Shown here in pieces: positions 1 to 7,447 of a stretch of DNA of 48,866 nucleotides (the first letter of the stretch is position 1; each line of letters begins with the position of its first letter). A program made the position numbers and the translations under genes. The notes under the pieces were generated by a model. It saw nothing but the letters and a program-made list of their open reading frames with translations, was not told where the DNA came from and did no database searches. The stretch is from a virus: the IMG/VR virus record IMGVR_UViG_3300022750_000018, positions 1 through 48,866 of that record. The stretch is one strand, 5' to 3'.

Positions 1-132
1 CGGCGTGGAAATCAATGTTTCCGACGATGACGCCGTCCACAATATGGCCATATTAGCCAAAAATCAGGACGGACTCAAAGAACTATACAGGCTTACTTCG
101 AAAGCGCATCAGCAACCACTAGCCACCAAGAC
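1..132. repeat. Terminal overlap, 5' copy (contig closure)
   Basis: The first 126 bases are identical to 48736-48861. After that the 5' copy reads CACCAAGAC and the 3' copy CACAAGAC, a one-base difference. The overlap lies inside the polymerase gene. Only the 5' version keeps that reading frame open, so the missing C at the far end is most likely a contig-end error. This is the signature of a circular or circularly permuted genome assembled as a line, not of a biological long terminal repeat, although a short physical redundancy cannot be excluded. Confidence 0.93.
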
Positions 133-2569
133 AGGCAGCATCCCGAGGCTCTATCAGAACGATATTCGCCGCGCAAGCGACAATCTCATTTTTCTGGCAG
201 GGGAAGTCTTAGACGGCGAGTTTTTACAAGAGGTTGGTGCCTATATCGATATCAATCCTGGAAGCAGGATTCTGGCTGCCAAAAAACGGCTAATTGCCGA
301 TAAGTATATGCTTGGGATTATTAACACAGCGGACAACTACTTCGCTTATGAGGAAGATCGTGACACATTCGAATTGGCTTGCCGTGGTGGCTTGAAGCCT
401 ACGCCACAGCATATCATTGAACTTGACCCTAACGATTGTGCCGGAGCAATCGCCGCTCAATGCGAAGGATTGACCCTGCCTGTCGCACCGATGATCCGCG
501 CAGAAGGGAATCTAGAAGAACTATGCCGTGCTGGGATTAAATTCCGCAAGATGGAAGCCAACTGGAGCAAGGAATATGAAGACCGCCTTTTATACGAGCT
601 TGAGCTCATTAAGTCGAAAGACTTCGAGAGTTACTTTATCATTGTTGCTGACATGGTACAGTATGCTAAGCAGCACATGCTGGTTGGGCCAAGTCGAGGT
701 TCGGCAGCTGGCTCCCTCGTCTGCTATCTTGCCCGAATCACTGAAATTGATCCTATCCCGCCGAAGCTATACTTCGAACGATTCATTGACGTCTCCAGAA
801 CCGACTTGCCTGATATTGACTTAGACTTCCCTGATAATAAGCGCATTATGGTTTTCGATTATATGGCAGAGAAGTATGGCGCAAATAACACTGCCCACAT
901 TGGTACGATCTCTGTATTTAAGCCAAAGTCAGCACTTATTCAAGTCTGCAAGAAATTGAACATACCGCCATCGGCCACGCATGCTGTTAAGGTAGCGATG
1001 ATCGAACGCTCATCAGCTGACGCTCGCGCGAATAACTGCCTTGGCGATACGTTCGAGCAGACGGAGCCGGGACGGGAATTCATCGCCTTATACCCACAAG
1101 TTAAGACAGCATCATTAATCGAAGGCCATGCCAGCCATACAGGCGTGCACGCCGCTGGTCTGTTGGTCTGCAACGACGAGATCACGAACTATGCGACGGT
1201 AGACGCGAATGGGATCGCCCACGTCGAGAAAGGCGCTGCTGAAACGCTTGGGCTATTGAAGATTGACGTTCTTGGGTTAAGGACACTATCCGTTTTGGAA
1301 GACAGCGGCCTAAATATCGATTGGTACAGCTTGAAGTTTGACGATCCTAAAACATTCGAGATATTCAACGAGGAGCGCTTATGTGGAATATTCCAGTTCG
1401 AAGGCAATGCACTCCGGTCGATTACCAAGGCAATTAAATTCGATACCATTAACGAGATCGATGCTGTCACGGCGCTTGCCCGGCCTGGACCATTTATTGG
1501 CGGTGTTACTGAAGAATATATTAAACGGCGCAATGGCAAGAAGTACAAAGCCATTCACCCGCTCGTCGAGAAGCAGATGTCCGAGACATATGGCCTTCCA
1601 GTATATCAGGAGCAGACGCTGGCGATCGTTCGTGAGATTGGGAAATTCGACTGGAAGGAAACGTCCATCATCCGCAAGGCAATGTCCAAGTCGATGGGGA
1701 ACGAGTTCTTCGAGAAGTATTGGCCTAAATTCAAGAGCGGTGCGGAAAGCCAAGGGATCGAGGAAGCGGAAGCACGACAAGTCTGGGAGTTGATTAATGC
1801 CATGGGATCGTGGCAGATGAACAAGGCGCATACGTTTTCTTATGCTGTAATCAGCTATTGGACAGCCTATTTTAAAGCCCATCACCCATTGGAATTCGCT
1901 GCTGCCAATCTTCGTAATGCGAAGGACGAGGACAGCGCGACCGATCTTTTGCGCGAGATCGCCAAGGAAGGCATTGAATATATCCCTTTCGATCTTGAGC
2001 ATTCGGTTGAAAATTGGTCTGTTAAAGATGGCAAGCTGTTGGGCGGATTCCTTGCTTTGAAAGGCATTGGCGAATCGAAAGCTAAGAAGCTGATCGAAGC
2101 CCGAGACGCGCGCACACTTACGCAAAAACAGAAAGACGATATTGCGAAAGCGGCAAACACCTATGGTGATATCTTCCCTATCCAGACCAAGTTTGGCCAT
2201 ATGTATGCCGATCCAAGCGGCAATGGCATCTCGGGCGATATCCATCGCATTGAGGAGTTGGACGAAACGAAGATGAAGCAATGCGTTATCATTGCCGAAT
2301 TAATCAGCAAGAATCCACGAAGTCAGAACGAAGATGTATTGGTGAAGAAGCGCGGTGGCAAGATCGAAAAAGAGCAGCTTGAATTCCTTGACCTTCGCTT
2401 TAAGGATGACACTGGCGTGATAGGCGGCAGGATCGGGCGCAAGGATTATCAGGCGATTGGGAAAGACCTTCTGGAGAATATCCCTGTTGGTGCGCACCTC
2501 CTCGTCAGGGCAAGCTTTTATAATGATATCCGGTATTTATTTGTCAAGAAGTGGAGGCTGTTAGAATGA
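1..2569 (+). CDS. DNA polymerase III alpha subunit (DnaE-like), main part
   Basis: This is the replicative polymerase. The gene starts at 48557 and crosses the contig join, giving about 915 residues, shorter than the roughly 1160 of bacterial DnaE. Numbering in the joined protein: N-terminal PHP domain; conserved GPSRGSAAGSL near 290; catalytic aspartates in PDIDLDF near 330 and KIDVLGL near 482; helix-hairpin-helix LKGIGESKAKK towards the C-terminus; then an OB-fold-like tail. The PHP metal sites look degenerate (HLRLRTEYS where HLRxHS is expected; TDQ instead of TDH), as in E. coli, so proofreading should come from the adjacent DnaQ-like gene. Its stop overlaps the next gene by ATGA. Confidence 0.95.
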   Translation, partial: GVEINVSDDDAVHNMAILAKNQDGLKELYRLTSKAHQQPLATKTGSIPRLYQNDIRRASDNLIFLAGEVLDGEFLQEVGAYIDINPGSRILAAKKRLIADKYMLGIINTADNYFAYEEDRDTFELACRGGLKPTPQHIIELDPNDCAGAIAAQCEGLTLPVAPMIRAEGNLEELCRAGIKFRKMEANWSKEYEDRLLYELELIKSKDFESYFIIVADMVQYAKQHMLVGPSRGSAAGSLVCYLARITEIDPIPPKLYFERFIDVSRTDLPDIDLDFPDNKRIMVFDYMAEKYGANNTAHIGTISVFKPKSALIQVCKKLNIPPSATHAVKVAMIERSSADARANNCLGDTFEQTEPGREFIALYPQVKTASLIEGHASHTGVHAAGLLVCNDEITNYATVDANGIAHVEKGAAETLGLLKIDVLGLRTLSVLEDSGLNIDWYSLKFDDPKTFEIFNEERLCGIFQFEGNALRSITKAIKFDTINEIDAVTALARPGPFIGGVTEEYIKRRNGKKYKAIHPLVEKQMSETYGLPVYQEQTLAIVREIGKFDWKETSIIRKAMSKSMGNEFFEKYWPKFKSGAESQGIEEAEARQVWELINAMGSWQMNKAHTFSYAVISYWTAYFKAHHPLEFAAANLRNAKDEDSATDLLREIAKEGIEYIPFDLEHSVENWSVKDGKLLGGFLALKGIGESKAKKLIEARDARTLTQKQKDDIAKAANTYGDIFPIQTKFGHMYADPSGNGISGDIHRIEELDETKMKQCVIIAELISKNPRSQNEDVLVKKRGGKIEKEQLEFLDLRFKDDTGVIGGRIGRKDYQAIGKDLLENIPVGAHLLVRASFYNDIRYLFVKKWRLLE

Positions 2570-2994
2570 GTGAGCGCAACGCATATGCAACACTGAAAGA
2601 GAAGGTTTTCCGGCCTCGGGATCGCGTAAGCAGGGTAGAAAACGCGCTAGAAACCGGAATGCCAGACGTCAACTATTGTATTGACGGCTTCGAGGGCTGG
2701 ATCGAGATTAAATACCCTGTTGAGCCGAAGCGCGAAAGCACGCCATTATTCGGATCGAATCATAAATTCTCGCAAGATCAGCTTAATTGGATTTTGGCGC
2801 AACGAATTGCGAAAGGAACTGTCTGGTTATTTTTGGTTACAGATAAACGGTATTTACTCGTTCATTCATCTTGGGCAGACGCAATAAACAATATGACGCT
2901 TGCAGCAATAATCAAATTGGCAACTTGGGAAGCGCCGAAGCCTAATCGAGACAAAACAAAATGGGAAGAATTATGGAAACTGTTGAAGCTTTAA
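2566..2994 (+). CDS. VRR-NUC / PD-(D/E)xK family nuclease
   Basis: The protein is 142 residues. The start chosen overlaps the polymerase stop as ATGA. A conserved nuclease core is visible: an early glutamate in VENALETG, then GMPDVNY, then WIEIKYP, which reads as E, PD and ExK. This matches small phage VRR-NUC proteins that cut branched or Holliday-type DNA. It lies between the polymerase and an SNF2 helicase, an arrangement common in phage replication-recombination modules. Structure-specific activity is inferred from the family. Confidence 0.8.
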   Translation: MSERNAYATLKEKVFRPRDRVSRVENALETGMPDVNYCIDGFEGWIEIKYPVEPKRESTPLFGSNHKFSQDQLNWILAQRIAKGTVWLFLVTDKRYLLVHSSWADAINNMTLAAIIKLATWEAPKPNRDKTKWEELWKLLKL

Positions 2995-4490
2995 GCAAGT
3001 TCAAGACAAAGCCATACGATCACCAGCTGGAGTGCTTAAATCTGCACGGCGACAAGAAGGCGTTCGCGCTCCTCGCTGAAATGGGCACGGGCAAGACTTG
3101 GATTATCATAAATAACATCGCGGAGCTATGGGCGAGGGGCGATCTGGACGCCGTTATCGTCTTCGCACCCAACGGCGTGCATACGAATTGGACGCTGATC
3201 GAACTAGAAAAGCATATGCCTGATTGGGTGCGATATCGGGCTGCGGCTTGGACTGCTTCACCGAATAAGAAAGAGCGTGCTGCCCTTGAGTCGCTTTTCG
3301 ACTCGAAGGATAGCACTGAGCTTCGAGTGCTGACGATGAATTGGGAAGGGCTTCAACATAAGCGATCGATCGAATTCGCGGAGCGATTCTGCAACACGTC
3401 CCGGCGCTTAATGATCGTTGGGGACGAGATCGACGCTGTAAAGAATCCGACTGCCTTACGCACTAAGAGCCTGATGAAGTTGAAGAAGTTCAGCGAGTAT
3501 CGTCGCGGCATGACCGGGACGCCAGTGGACGGATCGCCCTTCTCGCTGTTCGCGCCATTTACATTCCTGGACGAAACGATTCTGGGCACGACAAGTTATT
3601 TCGCATTTAAGGCCGAATATGCCGAGATGCTGCAGCCCGGCAATCCATTGCTAGATCATATTATGGCTAAAACTCGCGCTCGCTTCACACCACAGGTGGT
3701 GGCTACAGGAGCCAATGGCCGTCCGAAGTATCGTAACCTCGATAAGCTTTCCCGTCTTATCGCACCGCACTCATTCCGGGTGTTAAAGAAAGACTGCCTC
3801 GACCTTCCTGAGAAAATCTATAAGACCGTCATATTCGATATGACGCCTGCGCAGAAGACCATATACGATCGCGCGAAGGACGAATTGCGATTGGAGTTCG
3901 AAGGCAACGAAACGCCATTCAACAAGCTTGCTGCGATGACTAAACTCTCTCAAATAACATCTGGATACTACATCCATCCGTTATCCGAGACTCCAGTGAG
4001 AATCGAAGGCGATAATCCTAAGATGGATATACTTGTTGACCGAGTGCAGGCTATTATTGAGCAAGGCGGCAAGGTTATCATATGGGCACGCTATCGAATC
4101 GAGATTGAAGATATCGTTGCTCGCCTTTCTAAATTAGACGAAACAAAGGTGGTGCAATATTATGGAGACATTAAAAAACGCGATCGAATTGAAGCAATCG
4201 AGTCCTTCGAGCGAGGCGACGCAAACGTGTTTGTTGGAAATCAGCAAGCTGGTGGCACTGGGATCACACTCGTTGCCGCCTCCTATGTCATCTACTTCTC
4301 CAACAACTTTAGCATGCGCGACAGGCTACAGTCTGAGGATCGCGCTCACAGGATTGGCCAGACTGAGAATGTTACTTACATCAACATCGCGGCAAAAGGG
4401 ACGATCGACGAACATGTAATCCGCACGCTAGGGAATAAGAAAGACGTTGCGGACGAGATTGTTGATATTGGGCTGGAGATGTTTAAATAA
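2973..4490 (+). CDS. SNF2/DEAD-box family DNA helicase (ATPase)
   Basis: The protein is about 505 residues. Motif I is AEMGTGKTW, motif II VGDEID (DExx box) and motif III MTGTPVDG. The second RecA lobe carries VIIWARY, GGTGITL and the motif VI signature QSEDRAHRIGQ, which is specific to SNF2 enzymes. No accessory DNA-binding domain is obvious. The start at 2973 is preceded by GGAAG and overlaps the nuclease gene end by 22 bases; an alternative in-frame start lies at 2961. It probably remodels forks or recombination intermediates. Confidence 0.92.
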   Translation: METVEALSKFKTKPYDHQLECLNLHGDKKAFALLAEMGTGKTWIIINNIAELWARGDLDAVIVFAPNGVHTNWTLIELEKHMPDWVRYRAAAWTASPNKKERAALESLFDSKDSTELRVLTMNWEGLQHKRSIEFAERFCNTSRRLMIVGDEIDAVKNPTALRTKSLMKLKKFSEYRRGMTGTPVDGSPFSLFAPFTFLDETILGTTSYFAFKAEYAEMLQPGNPLLDHIMAKTRARFTPQVVATGANGRPKYRNLDKLSRLIAPHSFRVLKKDCLDLPEKIYKTVIFDMTPAQKTIYDRAKDELRLEFEGNETPFNKLAAMTKLSQITSGYYIHPLSETPVRIEGDNPKMDILVDRVQAIIEQGGKVIIWARYRIEIEDIVARLSKLDETKVVQYYGDIKKRDRIEAIESFERGDANVFVGNQQAGGTGITLVAASYVIYFSNNFSMRDRLQSEDRAHRIGQTENVTYINIAAKGTIDEHVIRTLGNKKDVADEIVDIGLEMFK

Positions 4491-4519
4491 AATATTTTCA
4501 TATTTATGTAAGAAAAGTG

Positions 4520-4548
4520 TTTACTTTTGCAAAACGATGGAGGATACT
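4520..4548 (+). promoter_or_regulatory. Sigma70-like promoter, early type
   Basis: TTTACT (4520-4525), a 17-base spacer, then GATACT (4543-4548). The whole block from about 4504 to the leader motif is a diverged duplicate of 41482-41567. The two copies keep the -35/-10 spacing, TTTCTG(T/C)AGCAA and TCTTACAACTTAGAATGAAAGGA. It serves the 62-residue gene at 4596 and probably the genes beyond it. Confidence 0.72.
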
Positions 4549-4569
4549 TGTTTCTGTAGCAAGAATCTT

Positions 4570-4588
4570 ACAACTTAGAATGAAAGGA
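4570..4588 (+). promoter_or_regulatory. Repeated 5' leader element (copy 1)
   Basis: ACAACTTAGAATGAAAGGA lies 7 bases before ATG 4596. The AAAGGA part acts as Shine-Dalgarno sequence. The upstream ACTTAGAATG is conserved beyond what ribosome binding needs. The same element occurs before nine other genes in this genome. Confidence 0.85.
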
Positions 4589-4595
4589 TTTAAAA

Positions 4596-4784
4596 ATGTT
4601 TTTCGCTCATATATCAGGTCTTGGCTTTGTTCGCTTCTTTAGTGTTGACGGAGGCCAAACTCAAAAAGTATTTTTTACAACCGACGTTGAAGCGGCAACT
4701 CGCTGGCCAACTGAGAAAGCCCTTGTTGAAGAAATAAACGGCGACCTAACTGGTTTTAAAATTCTTAGAATAGAATTTATCTAA
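4596..4784 (+). CDS. Hypothetical small early protein (62 aa)
   Basis: No family recognised. It is a mixed-charge soluble protein beginning MFFAHISGLGFVRFF, with no membrane segment or cysteine motif. It stands alone behind its own promoter and conserved leader and is followed by another promoter, so it is probably a monocistronic early gene. Such genes often encode host-takeover or antidefence factors, but nothing in the sequence shows this. Confidence 0.65.
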   Translation: MFFAHISGLGFVRFFSVDGGQTQKVFFTTDVEAATRWPTEKALVEEINGDLTGFKILRIEFI

Positions 4785-4790
4785 AATAAC

Positions 4791-4820
4791 TTTACTTCCC
4801 AATTAATTTAGGCGCATAAT
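4791..4820 (+). promoter_or_regulatory. Sigma70-like promoter
   Basis: TTTACT (4791-4796), an 18-base spacer, then CATAAT (4815-4820). Transcription would start near 4827, ahead of a strong terminator hairpin at 4850-4885 and then the gene at 4904. The GGCGCATAAT block also appears near the minus-strand promoter at 37934. Confidence 0.65.
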
Positions 4821-4849
4821 AAATCGTCCTATTGAGGGAAATGCTTTGA

Positions 4850-4885
4850 ACAACCGTGTTACATCCCCGTCACGGTTGTCTTTTT
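4850..4885 (+). terminator. Factor-independent terminator or attenuator in a leader
   Basis: The stem ACAACCGTG/CACGGTTGT (9 bp, perfect) has a 12-base loop and is followed by CTTTTT. It sits about 25 bases downstream of the predicted start from the 4791 promoter and just before the leader motif of the 4904 gene. It either ends a roughly 60-nt RNA, attenuates the downstream operon, or stops read-through from upstream. Confidence 0.8.
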
Positions 4886-4901
4886 AAAACTTAGAATGGA
4901 G
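4886..4901 (+). promoter_or_regulatory. Repeated 5' leader element (copy 2, short form)
   Basis: AAAACTTAGAATGGAG immediately follows the terminator T-run and precedes the ATG ATG at 4904. In this copy GGAG replaces AAAGGA as the ribosome binding site. Confidence 0.75.
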
Positions 4902-4903
4902 TT

Positions 4904-5140
4904 ATGATGGCCAACGGCATACTAAAGATCAAACGAACAAGCGATCAGTCTGTTGAGATCACGTTCATGAGCGCCCGGCAAGCTTCCGAGTTTCAGAACA
5001 AATGCGAAGATTTACAAGACGGGATAACGCCAAAGGAAGAAGGCATATCCGGCTATGACGAACCGCGCGAAGGCTATAAGCCAATCACCGATCGTATGCG
5101 GCAGGACGAGGCTGGCATGAGTGATGGAGACTTTGTATGA
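4904..5140 (+). CDS. Hypothetical small protein (78 aa)
   Basis: No family recognised. It is hydrophilic and acidic in the second half. Two adjacent ATG codons (4904, 4907) could both start it. Its stop overlaps the next start as ATGA, so it heads a tightly coupled run of small genes to 6277. Confidence 0.65.
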   Translation: MMANGILKIKRTSDQSVEITFMSARQASEFQNKCEDLQDGITPKEEGISGYDEPREGYKPITDRMRQDEAGMSDGDFV

Positions 5141-5400
5141 GCGAGCCTATTAAAATAAATGATCTTGTCGTGGTGAATAAAACGGGTTCGTGCCAATGCA
5201 CTGTCGGGATGGGAAAGATTTTCACCGTTAAAGAAATTCTTCAAGGATTTTTAGAATGCGGAATCTGCAAAACAATTGTTCGTGGTGGAATCGTTGCCAC
5301 GTCTGAAAGTGGCTGGACTTGCGAAATAAAACGGCTGACTAAGATAGACGGCTTCGATCCCGACGTTGTTGAGCAGGAAGACTTGGAGTTGGCAATATGA
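5137..5400 (+). CDS. Hypothetical small protein with cysteine pairs (87 aa)
   Basis: A CQC pair near residue 20 and CGIC near residue 42, plus a further cysteine (WTCEIK), suggest a possible metal-binding fold. It begins with a beta-rich segment (INDLVVVNKTG) typical of small SH3/KOW-like phage proteins. It is ATGA-coupled on both sides. Function unknown. Confidence 0.65.
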   Translation: MSEPIKINDLVVVNKTGSCQCTVGMGKIFTVKEILQGFLECGICKTIVRGGIVATSESGWTCEIKRLTKIDGFDPDVVEQEDLELAI

Positions 5401-5540
5401 ACATACGCTCATGGCTGTATACCATCGCGGAATTGATGGGAGACTATCGTGCTATCAAGAATGGCCGGATCGGGCAGAGGATCGCTCGACGGCTGGCAGG
5501 GCGTGTAACGGGCAAATTACTTGGGAGGATTTTTCGATGA
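5397..5540 (+). CDS. Small basic protein (47 aa)
   Basis: The ATG at 5397 overlaps the previous stop (ATGA). The product is strongly basic with an RIGQRIARRLAGRVTGK segment. Short Arg/Gly/Ala helical proteins of this type are common in phages and may bind nucleic acid or membrane. I know of no demonstrated function. The frame is supported by the coupling on both sides. Confidence 0.6.
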   Translation: MNIRSWLYTIAELMGDYRAIKNGRIGQRIARRLAGRVTGKLLGRIFR

Positions 5541-5728
5541 GAATAAAAGGCATTTACATTGGCGCAGGATTAGGAGCAACAGCTTACGAAGTCCAGATTC
5601 ATAAATTGGTGATTCGAATTCTCCGCCCTAAATTATACTTTTGGCCATATAGACATTTTCTTACTGGAAAATTAGTTTTCCCTGAAGCGATCGGATTTAG
5701 AATTTACCCTGTGAATTACACAACTTAG
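5537..5728 (+). CDS. Hypothetical small protein (63 aa)
   Basis: The start chosen is ATG 5537, coupled by ATGA to the 47-residue gene. A longer in-frame opening from 5366 would overlap two genes and is unlikely. The sequence is aromatic and basic, with no clear transmembrane segment and no known family. Confidence 0.55.
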   Translation: MRIKGIYIGAGLGATAYEVQIHKLVIRILRPKLYFWPYRHFLTGKLVFPEAIGFRIYPVNYTT

Positions 5729-5737
5729 AATGAAAGG
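5720..5737 (+). promoter_or_regulatory. Repeated 5' leader element (copy 3)
   Basis: ACAACTTAGAATGAAAGG lies 7 bases ahead of ATG 5745 and overlaps the end of the preceding gene. No convincing -35/-10 lies directly upstream, so this copy may work only in translation. Confidence 0.8.
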
Positions 5738-5744
5738 CAATATC

Positions 5745-5969
5745 ATGACAAAAGTAAAGAGAACAAAACCATCCGCAGCATTATTGGCGAAGCGCCGCGC
5801 GAAAGAAATCTGCACGCCTGTTATGGATTCCGCTTATAAAGACAGGCGTGCATTTATCAACAGCGTCAGCCCATTCATTAAGGGCGAGAAAGAAGAGTTA
5901 AAATTCTTTAAGGTTAAGGTGATGAGCATCTTCACAGGCGCGAGCGATCAGGATCGGGTGGCTGTATGA
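5745..5969 (+). CDS. Hypothetical basic protein (74 aa)
   Basis: The start at ATG 5745 follows the conserved leader. The N-terminal third is Lys/Arg-rich. No family recognised. It is coupled by ATGA to a 21-residue membrane peptide. Confidence 0.6.
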   Translation: MTKVKRTKPSAALLAKRRAKEICTPVMDSAYKDRRAFINSVSPFIKGEKEELKFFKVKVMSIFTGASDQDRVAV

Positions 5970-6031
5970 ACGCTGACTGGCTTCTATACATAATCATCGC
6001 TCTTATCATAGTCGATCTTGTCCTGGACTAG
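5966..6031 (+). CDS. Very short membrane peptide (21 aa)
   Basis: The ORF MNADWLLYIIIALIIVDLVLD is one hydrophobic helix with acidic ends. It starts by ATGA overlap with the upstream gene and ends 2 bases before another short membrane ORF. Coupling and composition support expression; the function is unknown. Confidence 0.45.
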   Translation: MNADWLLYIIIALIIVDLVLD

Positions 6032-6033
6032 CC

Positions 6034-6141
6034 ATGAACTACTTTCTATGGACATTCTGTTTCTGGACGGGCTTCCTTGGTTTCGCAACCTTGGAGGCGT
6101 ATCTTTTCTATCTAATCCTTGGAGGATTTCCAATTGTTTAA
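6034..6141 (+). CDS. Short membrane peptide (35 aa)
   Basis: ATG 6034 opens a very hydrophobic, aromatic peptide (MNYFLWTFCFWTGFLGFATL and onward), probably a single helix or hairpin. Its 3' end overlaps the next gene by 8 bases and contains that gene's GGAGGA ribosome binding site. Confidence 0.45.
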   Translation: MNYFLWTFCFWTGFLGFATLEAYLFYLILGGFPIV

Positions 6142-6277
6142 AAATCAACCGATAAAGCACGTCTCAGGCAAATATGGAAAGGTAAAATCTCGTGGTCACT
6201 TCCCAGATACAATCATCATCGAGTTCGAAGACGGCAGCGAAACAGAATGCTACTTTAAAGAAGCGACGCCAGCGTGA
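6134..6277 (+). CDS. Small SH3/KOW-like hypothetical protein, TTG start (47 aa)
   Basis: TTG 6134 is preceded by GGAGGA at a 7-base spacing, which decides the start. The product has a central KYGKVKSRGHFPDTIIIEF segment and an ECYFKEA end, like small beta-barrel phage proteins. Function not known. Confidence 0.55.
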   Translation: MFKNQPIKHVSGKYGKVKSRGHFPDTIIIEFEDGSETECYFKEATPA

Positions 6278-6554
6278 CCGATCTCATGAAATTGTATGTC
6301 GTTGCGGTTGTTATTCTTTCCCTCATCGGATGTTGGGCGGTAAGTGCAAAGGGCTGGCATGGGTCGAAGTCTACTGGTCGGAGCATTATGGTGGTGGTGA
6401 TTGCGCCATATGCTCCAACTTCCAAGAGCGCGACACCACCTGCGAGGTCGTCGATGGGGGTGAGCCGCCAACGGAATGCGCAGCGTTCAATACTCATCTA
6501 GGTTATCACGGCGTGCCTGTTCCGAAACGGTTGAAAAGAAAGAGTTGGGGATAA
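6192..6554 (+). CDS. Cysteine-rich zinc-binding hypothetical protein
   Basis: The C-terminal 85 residues are clearly coding: CRCGCYSFPHRMLGGKC, DCAICSNF, TTCEV and TEC form several Cys/His pairs expected to hold zinc. The start is uncertain. GTG 6192 has GGAAAGG upstream but overlaps the 47-residue gene by 86 bases. ATG 6330 would cut off the first cysteine cluster. No other standard start lies between them. It is probably a DNA- or protein-binding accessory factor. Confidence 0.6.
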   Translation: MVTSQIQSSSSSKTAAKQNATLKKRRQRDRSHEIVCRCGCYSFPHRMLGGKCKGLAWVEVYWSEHYGGGDCAICSNFQERDTTCEVVDGGEPPTECAAFNTHLGYHGVPVPKRLKRKSWG

Positions 6555-6555
6555 T

Positions 6556-6915
6556 ATGCAGAAGGCTTTAGCATTAGAAGGTGGATTTCACCCCGGTGTT
6601 TTATTCATCATCGTTAAGCGCAAGCTAGGCGTTAAGCGATTTTCAGGCGGCAAGGAAGTCTGGATTAAATATACGCGGGCGAGGCCGGGTTGGGCAACGC
6701 CTGAATCATTAACAAAATTCTGGAAAGAAAGCAAACGCATGACGGCGCTTACAGGAATACAGCATTCAGTCGATCACATCGTGCCGTTGGTTAATCATCT
6801 CGTTTGCGGGCTTCACTGCGAAGACAACCTAATTGTCAGGCCGCTATCGGAGAACGTCCGCAAGTCTAATCTATGGTGGCCTGATATGCCTTATGAACAG
6901 CCGGAGCTATTCTAG
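6556..6915 (+). CDS. HNH endonuclease-like protein (119 aa)
   Basis: The C-terminal half holds an HNH-type motif: SVDHIVPLVNH, VCGLHC, NLIVRP and SENVRKSNLWWPDMP. The DHIVPL histidine pair and the later asparagines match small phage HNH nucleases that act on DNA, either as homing enzymes or in recombination and packaging. It ends the plus-strand block and meets the minus-strand DUF1353 gene tail to tail with a 4-base overlap. Confidence 0.75.
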   Translation: MQKALALEGGFHPGVLFIIVKRKLGVKRFSGGKEVWIKYTRARPGWATPESLTKFWKESKRMTALTGIQHSVDHIVPLVNHLVCGLHCEDNLIVRPLSENVRKSNLWWPDMPYEQPELF

Positions 6916-7394
6916 TAAGACTGATCGTAATAAATCCCTTGCTCACAGATAGGCTTCCCATGAAAGTATTGATTCCCGAACAGCTTCACTCCCATATACA
7001 TCATCGCTGCTTTCCATCCGGGCACGCCGCAAGCGATAAGCGCATTGCGCAATACGGTATCAGCCCAAGGACGCTCAATCACGAATGGCTCGCGGGTAAA
7101 GAGATCGCACGCCTGAATTCCGATCCAAGGAGAATAGAGAGCGTCGTGCAACAAGCCAGCACGCCTGCCGATGTCGCCAAACATGAGATAGGCGAATGGG
7201 ATTTTCGGAACGCTGCAGAAATCGGTTACAAAATATTCCGGTATGATAACCTCGACAACCTTATTGAGCGCATCATCTTTAACATAAACATAGAATGGCT
7301 TGGTCGTTTGCCAGTAAATCTCTGCCGCTTTCCCTTCTTTATCGGCAAATCCCACTTCATCCGCGCTTAATCTGCTCTGAAACTCTATTTTCAC
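6912..7394 (-). CDS. DUF1353 family protein (160 aa)
   Basis: GTG start at 7394 with GAGGG upstream. The family signature is visible: YFVTDFCSVPKIPF followed by RRAGLLHDALY. DUF1353 proteins are common in tailed phages, often beside lysis or tail genes, with no proven role. It is the last gene of the minus-strand lysis block. Confidence 0.8.
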   Translation of the reverse strand: MKIEFQSRLSADEVGFADKEGKAAEIYWQTTKPFYVYVKDDALNKVVEVIIPEYFVTDFCSVPKIPFAYLMFGDIGRRAGLLHDALYSPWIGIQACDLFTREPFVIERPWADTVLRNALIACGVPGWKAAMMYMGVKLFGNQYFHGKPICEQGIYYDQSY

Positions 7395-7447
7395 GGCTAT
7401 CCCTCACAGGGCAATGTTCTAACAAACGATAATTTATTTCTAATACG

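Noticed and set aside
1-132. Biological direct terminal repeat
   Set aside because: The repeat lies inside the polymerase gene, is about the size of an assembly overlap and differs only by a frame-breaking base at the contig end.
1379-2281. 300-residue minus-strand ORF inside the polymerase gene
   Set aside because: It is antisense to a well-conserved gene, has no ribosome site and no family; a shadow of the coding strand.
6274-6501. GTG ORF of 75 residues with a signal-like start, in another frame inside the zinc protein gene
   Set aside because: The hydrophobic start (MKLYVVAVVILSLIGC) is tempting and overlaps the previous stop as GTGA, but the rest is low-quality sequence. The overlapping frame has clear cysteine motifs, so I kept that one.
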